From Nitrospirota bacterium (lineage in GTDB: Bacteria > Nitrospirota > Thermodesulfovibrionia > UBA6902), in the NCBI GenBank assembly GCA_016208905.1, contig JACQXG010000055.1:1-47284 (forward strand): a stretch of DNA of 47,284 nt, given 5' to 3'. The translations under genes were made by a program, and so were the position numbers. How positions within the stretch are numbered: position 1 is the first letter of the stretch; the number at the start of each line of letters is the position of its first letter. The notes beneath the pieces were generated by a model. It was not told the origin of the DNA, did not search any database, and saw only the letters and a program-made list of their open reading frames with translations. Below are positions 32,728-40,281 of this stretch, in pieces.

Positions 32728-33756
32728 TTATCTTCTTTGTGGCTCAAATATTACCTTAATTGATTCTTTGGCCTCAGCCACGAGTTGAAAACCCAGCCCG
32801 CCTTCATTGAATGATAACCTGTGTGTGATCATGCCGGTCAATTGCACCCGGCGATTGCTAATCAGGTTTATAGCAATTTCCAGATCATTGGGGGCCGCGC
32901 CGTAAGAAGTCATCAATGTAATTTCATTGCGCCACATGTCGTTCATAGGCACAGGTACCATGACTTCAGGTTCGGGCACTGCAAAAAATAAACCTGTGCC
33001 TCCCGGGGCTATACAGTTCAATGCAGTTGTTGACGCAGGCAACGCCCCTGCACATACTATCACAAGATCGGCAAGCCTGTTGCCGTTGATTTCAAGGAGC
33101 CGCTTTTGAACATCGTCTTTTGCATTTATCACTGAATCAGCTCCAAAACGTTTTGCAGCATTCAAGCGGTATTCAGTGATGTCCGAGGCTATGATCTTAC
33201 CTGCGCCAAGCGCACGGGCAAGCGCAACATGGATAAGTCCTGAAATACCACTGCCGATAACAAAAACAGTCTGTCCGGGTTTCAGCCGCGCCAGCCTTTG
33301 GCCGCGGACTACGCAGGCAAGGGGTTCGATAAATGTTCCTTCTTCATAGGACATGTCATCAGGCAGACGGTAAACTCCACGGTCAACGTTGATTTGAGGA
33401 ATCCGGATATATTCGGCAAACCCGCCCGGATCGTAATTTGTCCTGTGCAGGGTATCGCAAGCTGTATGAGAGCCGTTCAGGCAGTAGTAACAGTTATTGC
33501 ACGGGACATGATGTGAGACGAAAACACGGTCGCCTATCTTGTAATTCTTAACATCTTTACCCACTTCTACAATCTCACCGGTAATTTCATGTCCGAGCAC
33601 GCGCGGGGCCTTCTTGATGCGGTACCATTCCATGACATCGCTTCCGCATATTCCGGTAGCGTGGGTCTTTACAAGAAGCTCCCCCGCTCCTATCTTCGGA
33701 ACAGGCATCTCCTCAACACGGACGTCGCTGTTGTTGTAATACATTAATACGCGCAT
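32728..33756 (-). CDS. Zinc-dependent medium-chain alcohol/polyol dehydrogenase
   Basis: 342 aa MDR family. The catalytic zinc ligands are in GICGSD and GHEITGEIVEVG, the structural zinc cysteines in CNNCYYCLNGSHTAC, and the nucleotide-binding loop in VFVIGSGISGLIHVALARALG. It resembles sorbitol/threonine dehydrogenases; the substrate is unknown. The LsrF-like aldolase lies 58 nt upstream and the PfkB kinase 109 nt downstream on the same strand. Confidence 0.92.
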   Translation of the reverse strand: MRVLMYYNNSDVRVEEMPVPKIGAGELLVKTHATGICGSDVMEWYRIKKAPRVLGHEITGEIVEVGKDVKNYKIGDRVFVSHHVPCNNCYYCLNGSHTACDTLHRTNYDPGGFAEYIRIPQINVDRGVYRLPDDMSYEEGTFIEPLACVVRGQRLARLKPGQTVFVIGSGISGLIHVALARALGAGKIIASDITEYRLNAAKRFGADSVINAKDDVQKRLLEINGNRLADLVIVCAGALPASTTALNCIAPGGTGLFFAVPEPEVMVPVPMNDMWRNEITLMTSYGAAPNDLEIAINLISNRRVQLTGMITHRLSFNEGGLGFQLVAEAKESIKVIFEPQRR

Positions 33757-33780
33757 GGTTCAGATATTCATCCAATCAAT

Positions 33781-33805
33781 TAGGGCGAGAGAACCTCGCC
33801 CCTAC
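33781..33805. repeat. GTAGGGGC-type palindromic repeat, copy 2
   Basis: GGGCGAG and CTCGCCC pair around AGAAC, with flanking TA...CTAC. It fills the gap between the aldolase and dehydrogenase genes and is related to the palindrome at 15552-15576. Confidence 0.6.
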
Positions 33806-33814
33806 ATTACACAA

Positions 33815-34612
33815 TTATTTCTTTGCCTTATTTTTTTCTTCTTTAAAAATCTCGACGGCTTCTTTCGGAGTGGCTTTCTGGTGAATTACAGACCTCAGTG
33901 CTCTTGCCATGGCAACGGGATGCGGGTGCTGCCATACATTCCTGCCGAGATTGACGCCTATCGCGCCTTTCTGCATTCCGTCATGAACGAAATCAAACAC
34001 CTGAAGCTCGGTGTCGCATTTGGGCCCGCCGGCGATTACTATCGGGACAGGACAACCGTTTGTCACTTTCTCAAAGTCTTCACACCAGTATGTCTTCACG
34101 ACTCTGGCGCCGAGCTCGGCTGCAATGCGGCAGCACAGTGAAAGATAGCGCGCGTCCCTTTTCGCAAGCTCTTTTCCAACAGCGGTTACCGCCATAACAG
34201 GAATGCCGTATTTCTCGCATTCATTCACAAGATTCGCAAGGTTCATCAATGTCTGGTGCTCATATTCACTGCCGACAAAAACTGACAGGCCGACGGCCGA
34301 TACATTTAGTCTTATTGCTTCTTCTATCGATGTGGTGATGCTCTCATTGGCGAGGTCTTTGCCGATTACACTGGATCCCCCTGATACACGGAGGATTATC
34401 GGCAGGCTATTGTCCGGATCAATACATGCGCGCAGTACTCCTCTGGTGACAAACAGCGCGTCGCTGTAACGGACAATCGATTTGATGGTCTCTCCGGGCC
34501 TTTCAAGTTTTGATGTCGGACCTAGAAAATATCCGTGGTCAACCGGCATAAAAAAACACTTGCCGTCCGCTTTGATAATCTGCGCCAGACGGTTCTTCAT
34601 TCCCCAATCCAT
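33815..34612 (-). CDS. LsrF-like class I aldolase / thiolase (DeoC/FbaB superfamily)
   Basis: 265 aa. It matches the LsrF/FbaB class I family: MDWGMKNRLAQII, VDHGYFLGPTSKLERP, FVGSEYEHQ and MAVTAVGKELAKRD, with the Schiff-base lysine at about K173 in RVVKTYW, and GGPKCDTE followed by GVNLGRNVWQHPHP. LsrF processes phosphorylated autoinducer-2, while archaeal-type relatives are fructose-bisphosphate aldolases or ADH synthases. No lsr transporter or kinase LsrK is present, so AI-2 use is not supported; a sugar-phosphate aldolase role is likelier. Confidence 0.88.
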   Translation of the reverse strand: MDWGMKNRLAQIIKADGKCFFMPVDHGYFLGPTSKLERPGETIKSIVRYSDALFVTRGVLRACIDPDNSLPIILRVSGGSSVIGKDLANESITTSIEEAIRLNVSAVGLSVFVGSEYEHQTLMNLANLVNECEKYGIPVMAVTAVGKELAKRDARYLSLCCRIAAELGARVVKTYWCEDFEKVTNGCPVPIVIAGGPKCDTELQVFDFVHDGMQKGAIGVNLGRNVWQHPHPVAMARALRSVIHQKATPKEAVEIFKEEKNKAKK

Positions 34613-34624
34613 AATAAATCCTCC

Positions 34625-35416
34625 TTACTTGCTCTTTCTGTATTTTTCCGCGTCCTGTTTAAGTTTCAAAGATTCCTCAATCATCATTACGTACTTGATA
34701 TACTCCACTCCGAATTGTATAAGTTCTACATCATCTGTCCTGATCTTTTCCACAGTTTCAGTATCGACATCAAATATATTAAGGAAATTGCTTTTGAATA
34801 TAAAATCCCTGAATTTATCCAGGTCATAACTCGCCATAAAAAACTGTGATTGTTTTTGAGGGTCCAGTTCGGGCTGGCCTATGAGATTTCTCCGCAGCTG
34901 AAGCGCCTTCCAGCCCCGGTTGACTCTGTCATATAAATCGACCTCCTGGTCTTTACGCCAGGACTCTATAGTCCACTGCTGTTTTTCATGGAAACCATAG
35001 CAATGCGGTTCTCTGATAAAGAAATAAAACTCTTCAGAGTACGGACCATCTTTGCCGTCTTTCTTGAGAGTGCCCTGGCCTACAGGATAGTAGCGGCAGT
35101 TGGCAGGCCTGTCGGTGTAAACAGTGCAGCCTTCATCAGTAACAAAAGGGCAGTTCCTTTTTTCATCATCATTCATTTTGAGTATCGCATAGGGATGCGA
35201 TGATTGTTCATCAATTTTCATAATAGTATACGTTCCGAGAAAATCACCGGAAGACATCCCTAACCTCTTTTTCAGTCTCATAACGTCATAAGGGGTCAGA
35301 AGGATTTCAATTCCACTGCAGCAATGGGTAAAACATTTAATACCTTTATGACATCTGAACTTGAATTTTGTGTCGAGTGTATATTTTTCGGGTACCACCG
35401 AGTCCATCTTACTCAT
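34625..35416 (-). CDS. YkgJ-family cysteine-cluster protein
   Basis: 263 aa. The N-terminal half carries the Fe-S/zinc cysteine cluster pattern: FRCHKGIKCFTHCCSG, NCPFVTDEGCTVYTDRPANCRYYPVG and later EPHCYGFHE. Residues 150-263 are unrecognised, helical and rich in charged residues. The role of YkgJ proteins is unknown, possibly metal-centre or oxidation related. 12 nt upstream of the LsrF-like aldolase gene, with GGAGA before its ATG. Confidence 0.88.
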   Translation of the reverse strand: MSKMDSVVPEKYTLDTKFKFRCHKGIKCFTHCCSGIEILLTPYDVMRLKKRLGMSSGDFLGTYTIMKIDEQSSHPYAILKMNDDEKRNCPFVTDEGCTVYTDRPANCRYYPVGQGTLKKDGKDGPYSEEFYFFIREPHCYGFHEKQQWTIESWRKDQEVDLYDRVNRGWKALQLRRNLIGQPELDPQKQSQFFMASYDLDKFRDFIFKSNFLNIFDVDTETVEKIRTDDVELIQFGVEYIKYVMMIEESLKLKQDAEKYRKSK

Positions 35417-35601
35417 TTTTATTGTCTCCTTGATCTGAAATCGAATTTAGGATTATAACAATTTTAAGGGATTAAATCCAAAAGGATGTTGTTAAGGCTT
35501 TTATTGGTGGATGGTCATAAATTATTACTCATTTGTATCATGGAGCAATAATGTGCGGTCACGCGTTTAAAAACACCTTACCAGAAATAACAATGTTTGG
35601 T

Positions 35602-36624
35602 TCACTTGTCGTAGTGACACTTCCTGCACAAATCGAACATGTCCTCAACTTCAAAAGCCCAGAGATGAGGGAAGTTTGATGCATGCGGGTCATGGCAGCT
35701 CGCGCATGAAAGCTTCTTGCCTGTTCTAACAGGGTCAGGCCTGTCGCGTGTCGGATGTCCCTGAGTCGAAAATGCGTCTCCAAGCACGTGCCTCCCGCTT
35801 CCTCTGTCAGCATGACAGGTCACGCAAAGGTCCCATGTGGATTTATAAAGATTAGCCGGATATTGCGAAGAATGGGGACTGTGGCATATGGCGCATTTAC
35901 CAAGCGTAACAGGACCATGAATGAACTTCTTTGACTGCCAATCCGTTTTTTGCTCGATATGGCATCCGAAACATACTTCCGTATCAGGCTTTTTCACAGA
36001 GTATTTTGGGTCAGAATCCATATCGTGACAGCTAAGGCAGCTCCAGACAGCTACCGGACCGTGAACATACGGGGAGGCAGCAATTTTATTGTGACACGAG
36101 TAACATGTGGATGTAGCCTGAATAACTGTCTTCTTATCGAAGGTCTCAGCGATAAAAGATGTCGGACTTACGGGTCTCTTATCAGTCTCCTTCGGTTCCA
36201 GCATATGACATTCACTACACCGCGAATTCTCTCCCGCGTGAAAATAATCCTTTTTAAAACCCGCCGGTGTTTTCATATAATTGCCTACAAGATCAGACCT
36301 TCTGAAAACATTTAACGTAGTGTTGAATACCTGCTTGCCTTCTCTTGAAGCGGTTATGTCTATTTTGTTTATGCCAAGCGCTAACGGAACGGAAAAACAC
36401 TCATATTTTTTATCGGGGACAATACTTGCCTTTTCTTTATCATTGACCTTTACTGTGATCAAATCAGCAGACGCTTGAGGTACTTCCATGGAAATATTCA
36501 GAAGGTCGAATTCCATAACCGTTTTATCGGGAGGGTATTGAAGTGTGACAGCCTCAGCTTCTGCAATCCGTAAGATAATAAATGATAATACCAAAAAGGT
36601 ACAGGATAATATTTTTATTCGCAT
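35602..36624 (-). CDS. Octahaem c-type cytochrome, exported
   Basis: 340 aa. A signal peptide (1-25, ending AEAEA) is followed by an Ig-like or beta-rich domain (about 27-115), then eight CxxCH motifs between residues 135 and 340: CSECH, CYSCH, CLSCH, CFGCH, CAICH, CVTCH, CASCH and CRKCH. The spacing is of the doubled-CxxCH type found in periplasmic or extracellular electron carriers. It is third in an operon behind a 13+-haem cytochrome and a TlpA-like protein, overlapping the latter by 10 nt. Confidence 0.93.
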   Translation of the reverse strand: MRIKILSCTFLVLSFIILRIAEAEAVTLQYPPDKTVMEFDLLNISMEVPQASADLITVKVNDKEKASIVPDKKYECFSVPLALGINKIDITASREGKQVFNTTLNVFRRSDLVGNYMKTPAGFKKDYFHAGENSRCSECHMLEPKETDKRPVSPTSFIAETFDKKTVIQATSTCYSCHNKIAASPYVHGPVAVWSCLSCHDMDSDPKYSVKKPDTEVCFGCHIEQKTDWQSKKFIHGPVTLGKCAICHSPHSSQYPANLYKSTWDLCVTCHADRGSGRHVLGDAFSTQGHPTRDRPDPVRTGKKLSCASCHDPHASNFPHLWAFEVEDMFDLCRKCHYDK

Positions 36625-37622
36625 TTAGAAATGGACGACGGTAGAATTTTCTTGTCAATAAGCTTTCCGATGGCCTTCCTGTACATTTCGATTGACTTGT
36701 CCTTTTCGCCTTTCAGCTCGTAAGCCTTGCCCAGTTCGTAGAATGTCATCTGAGGATACGGATTTGCTACAGCGGCAGAATTAAGAAGTTCTACAGCCCT
36801 GTCAATATCTCCCTTTAAAATAAGCGCTCCTCCAAGGCCTGTCTGCGCATCGTGTGATTTAGGGTCAAGCTCCATGGCCTTGTTAAAAGCCTCAAGCGCT
36901 TTGTCAGCTTCTTTTGTATCAAGATACAGGTAACCGAGGAGAATATGAGATTGCAGCATTGCAGGGTCAGCATTGACAGACTTTATTGCTGTCTCTATTG
37001 CCGCGTCGAGCATTTGTGATTCAGTGAATTTCAGCGCAAGATTATACAACCTTGATGCCTCCAGAAACGATTTGTCTTTTTCCTCTTTGTGTGGTGAGAG
37101 AACTTCTTCCAGCCCGCTTTCATCTATCTCCCCGAGGATTTTTTTTATGTAACCCCTGAGTTTGGTTTTGTACGTAAGCGGATGGCTTGGGATATCATAA
37201 GCGATCAGGCCCTGCCTGTCTATAATTACGGTTGTCGGTAAAACCCTGACCCCATAATCGCTGTATATCTTCCGCTCTGTATCAATCAGCAAAGGACAGT
37301 CAATTCCATTATTCTTAAAAATCATCAGGGCCTCTTCTTTATTGTCGCTTTCTTCGATTACGCTGATTACCTCCATACCTTTACTTTTATATTTATCCAG
37401 TATATCTTTCGCGTCCTGCAAGGCAAGCAATGAGCGGTCCTGGTCAGTCCTCCAGAAAATAATAACCGTCACTTTCCCTTTATACTCTTTCAATGAAATG
37501 CTTTTCCCCTCAACCGAGTTAATAGTAAAATCAGGCGCGGCCCCGCCGTAAGATATGCTTATTGCATCGGATGCAGGTGTGAATAACAGGAAAATAGCAA
37601 GCCCCAGAATAAAAAAAATCAT
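36615..37622 (-). CDS. TlpA/thioredoxin-fold protein without active-site cysteines, fused to TPR repeats
   Basis: 335 aa. A signal peptide (1-20) is followed by a TlpA-like domain (about 25-155: APDFTINSVEGKSISL, VTVIIFW, GVRVLPTTVIIDRQG). The active-site position after FW reads RTDQDRS instead of the usual ATWCPPC, so it cannot do dithiol chemistry. Three or so TPRs follow (about 205-310: HILLGYLYLDTKEADKALEAF, FYELGKAYELKGEKDKSIEMY). In an operon between two multihaem cytochromes, it is likely a periplasmic assembly or scaffold factor. Overlaps by 4 nt upstream, 10 nt downstream. Confidence 0.9.
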   Translation of the reverse strand: MIFFILGLAIFLLFTPASDAISISYGGAAPDFTINSVEGKSISLKEYKGKVTVIIFWRTDQDRSLLALQDAKDILDKYKSKGMEVISVIEESDNKEEALMIFKNNGIDCPLLIDTERKIYSDYGVRVLPTTVIIDRQGLIAYDIPSHPLTYKTKLRGYIKKILGEIDESGLEEVLSPHKEEKDKSFLEASRLYNLALKFTESQMLDAAIETAIKSVNADPAMLQSHILLGYLYLDTKEADKALEAFNKAMELDPKSHDAQTGLGGALILKGDIDRAVELLNSAAVANPYPQMTFYELGKAYELKGEKDKSIEMYRKAIGKLIDKKILPSSISKCE

Positions 37623-38986
37623 CCGTTTATCTCCTTTTTTACCCTATCGTATTTTTTTATTTTATGACAGCCGGGAGTGCAGCTGCCTCCTGTATCCGTC
37701 TTTTGAAAGTTTACAGGGAGGTCCCAGGCGCCGAAGGGGACGGCTTCCCTTATGTGCTTCGGAAAGTTACTCGCGTGAGTTTCATGACAGGCCCTGCAGG
37801 TCCTGCCCTTTTCCGCCTTGTTGACATGTCTGAAATGAAGGTTCTCATTCCCGTTTCTGAAGTTGGTCAGTTTAGTGGTTTCAGGATTAAGAACGATTGT
37901 TTTTTCGTGGCAGCTGAAACAAAGGTTGTAGTTTTCCACTGTAAAAGGCATATAAAACGTCGAAGGATAAGGGCTTCTCAGTATTCTGAAATTTTCCGAG
38001 CCATGAGGATTGTGACATCCGGAACAGTCCTTCTGCTTTATGGGCCCGTGCTGGTCGGTATTTTCCGCCAGCCATTTTTTTATATCAGCAGTGACAGTGC
38101 CGTCAGCCTTATTGTAGGCCCTGTTATGACAGCTCAGGCACATATCCATAGGCTCCATCAACAGGTTCTTTGCAATGTTCGACATATGAGCATCATGGCA
38201 ATTGAGGCAGGACCTTTCAGTCTCCAGCGCCCCGTGTTTGACCTTTGCCTGGCTTATCTGTTCTTTCTTGTCTTTATGGCAATCCAGGCATAATGAGGAC
38301 GTTTGAGAGTTGAGCATGAACTGTTTTGCGGCGGAGTGAGGGTTATGGCAGCTGGTACATTTTTCAGAGACAGGCTTATGAACGAACTCAGCCTTATGAA
38401 TAGCTTCAGCCTTATCAGTGTGACACATAAAGCAGAGGCCCGGTCCTTCTTCTTTAAGGTTCTTCGCGTAATCAGCAGTGTGAGGATCGTGGCATGCCAC
38501 GCATCCTCCGACAGCAGCCGGGCCATGAACAAACTCGCCTGCAACCATGCCTTCATCATGGCAATTAAAACAGAGAGCGCCTCCTTTTGCCAACAGCTGA
38601 AATTTATTGGGAGATTCATGAGGACTGTGACAGGCCATGCATTCACCTTCTTCAACAGGAACATGAATGAACTTTTTGGCTTTAAATTTTTCGTGGCAGG
38701 AATAACAAATTTTGGCAAGGTCTTTTACTTTTCCGAATTTATTTTTTTCAGGTTTGTCTGCATGTTTTGAAAGTTCGCCATGACAGACAATGCATTCGCC
38801 TGCAGCAACAGGGCCATGAACATATTTTGCCTTCCCCATAGTCGCATGGCATTGTGATGTTATACATGAATCTTTAGGTTTTTCAACCGCCTTTTCCTGA
38901 GCTGATGTGGTCCTGCCGGTCAATCCTGCCGCAATTAAAGTGACAATTGAAAATAGAAAAAGAATAGTAGTAGTTTTCTTGTTCAT
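37619..38986 (-). CDS. Multihaem c-type cytochrome, 13 CxxCH plus two atypical sites
   Basis: 455 aa. The signal peptide (about 1-29) ends TTSAQ. I count 13 CxxCH motifs (CIVCH, CYSCH, CMACH, CFNCH, CVACH, CFMCH, CTSCH, CLDCH, CLNCH, CLSCH, CSGCH, CFSCH, CRACH). In addition there is a Cx4CH (CITSQCH) at the N-terminus and a Cx3CH (CTPGCH) at the C-terminus. Repeated FVHGPV and CxxCHxPH spacing indicate a tandem-repeat cytochrome of the doubled-CxxCH family, a likely periplasmic electron conduit. First gene of the three-gene cytochrome operon. Confidence 0.95.
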   Translation of the reverse strand: MNKKTTTILFLFSIVTLIAAGLTGRTTSAQEKAVEKPKDSCITSQCHATMGKAKYVHGPVAAGECIVCHGELSKHADKPEKNKFGKVKDLAKICYSCHEKFKAKKFIHVPVEEGECMACHSPHESPNKFQLLAKGGALCFNCHDEGMVAGEFVHGPAAVGGCVACHDPHTADYAKNLKEEGPGLCFMCHTDKAEAIHKAEFVHKPVSEKCTSCHNPHSAAKQFMLNSQTSSLCLDCHKDKKEQISQAKVKHGALETERSCLNCHDAHMSNIAKNLLMEPMDMCLSCHNRAYNKADGTVTADIKKWLAENTDQHGPIKQKDCSGCHNPHGSENFRILRSPYPSTFYMPFTVENYNLCFSCHEKTIVLNPETTKLTNFRNGNENLHFRHVNKAEKGRTCRACHETHASNFPKHIREAVPFGAWDLPVNFQKTDTGGSCTPGCHKIKKYDRVKKEING

Positions 38987-39190
38987 CGAACCTCCGTGGA
39001 TTTGATCATATCAATGCATAAGGACTCTTAATATACTTATAACTCTCACTTTTTTCAATAGCCGCCGTATGGCATTTATATTTTGAGCTCTTTGCAATCG
39101 ACTAAAAGTCAGCTGATTAGCGATGAAGGTTGGCAGATTAGTGCCTTAGAAATAAAAAGGAGTTAGCAAGAGATGGATTTGATTCAAATC

Positions 39191-39994
39191 CTACCTTACA
39201 ATAACCCCCGCATAGCCGACTACATAATCATAATCGCCGCTTACTTCACCTGATGTCATATATTTTACAAGAACAGCTTCTGAAGCTCCCAGTTTATTGG
39301 CGGCAAAGAGCATCGCAGTTACAGGAATTACACCGCACATACTGATATCCTGGTCCCTGACGGTTTTATATAGTCCCTCAGGGTCCAGCGCTATTACCCT
39401 GTCAATCGCCCTCTTGTCTTTTTTCCTCGCCGCTGAATCTGATACATAATGGCTCATATCAGAACTTGCAATAATTGTTACCGTGTCTTCCGAATCTTTC
39501 ACTACAGACGCCAAAGCTTCTCCAACCACTCTGCATATGTCCAGGGAGACGGGCATCATAGTAATGGGGACTATAGTAACATCAGACGATAAATGGAGAA
39601 TAAACGGAAGCTGGACCTCAAGTGAATGTTCCATCTGATGGGCAAGAATATCATCGGTGATTTCTGCGGAATAATTCATCAGCTTCCCGGCAATATCTTC
39701 ATTAATTTTTAATTTTCCGGTCGGCATCTGCCAGATACCGGATGACATGATTGAGACAGGAGAGCCAAAACCTGTATGATTGGGTCCTATCAATATAAAA
39801 GTGCGCGGGACTTTAATTCTTGAATACACGGAGCCGGCAACCCTGCCGGAATACATTAGCCCTGCATGAGGCGAGACTAATCCTATTGCATGTTCTTTTT
39901 CAATATCGGCTTCAATATAATTGTCTACCTGTCTGGTGAGTCTTAAAGGAGAAGCTTCGTAGAATTGTCCGGCTACAGCAGGTTGTCGTATCAT
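39191..39994 (-). CDS. amrB: MEMO1-family protein AmrB (AmmeMemoRadiSam system protein B)
   Basis: 267 aa. Conserved parts include MIRQPAVAGQFYEASP, LVSPHAGLMYSGRVAGSVY, the LIGPNHTGFG motif, HQMEHSLEVQLPFI, IIASSDMSHYVSD and the C-terminal GDYDYVVGYAGVI. In many prokaryotes it is encoded with AmrA (AMMECR1) and a radical-SAM AmrS; neither is in the window, so it stands alone here. Chemistry is not settled. Confidence 0.93.
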   Translation of the reverse strand: MIRQPAVAGQFYEASPLRLTRQVDNYIEADIEKEHAIGLVSPHAGLMYSGRVAGSVYSRIKVPRTFILIGPNHTGFGSPVSIMSSGIWQMPTGKLKINEDIAGKLMNYSAEITDDILAHQMEHSLEVQLPFILHLSSDVTIVPITMMPVSLDICRVVGEALASVVKDSEDTVTIIASSDMSHYVSDSAARKKDKRAIDRVIALDPEGLYKTVRDQDISMCGVIPVTAMLFAANKLGASEAVLVKYMTSGEVSGDYDYVVGYAGVIVR

Positions 39995-40281
39995 GTTATC
40001 ACCCTGCGAATATATTTAACCCGAAAAATGCATTTAAAATAATGCAGATGTTGGAAAATTAATTAATTGTCGATACCTTAAACGCAATATTCATTAATTG
40101 GAACGTACACACTTTAATTCAAAGCCTTATGCACGATTTCTATTATAGTCATCGAGTTAAATGAATGAATAGCTCACCTCCAGGGGAGCGAATTTAATAT
40201 AAAGAAATTTCCTTACATTCGCATTTACTGCAGTGAATGCTAATTTATTTTTCAATGTCTGCATTATTAGGGTTAATTTTT

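Noticed and set aside
33815-34612. AI-2 (lsr) quorum-signal degradation locus
   Set aside because: Only the LsrF-like aldolase is present; LsrK, LsrR, LsrG and the transporter are absent, and related aldolases have other substrates.
37664-38770. Long plus-strand frames opposite the large cytochrome
   Set aside because: The minus strand has 13 CxxCH motifs and a signal peptide; the opposite frames have no recognisable features.
39175-39191. GGATTTGA-T-TCAAATCC palindrome as an FNR site
   Set aside because: The second half does not match ATCAA, and its position just after the amrB stop suggests a transcript-end hairpin instead.
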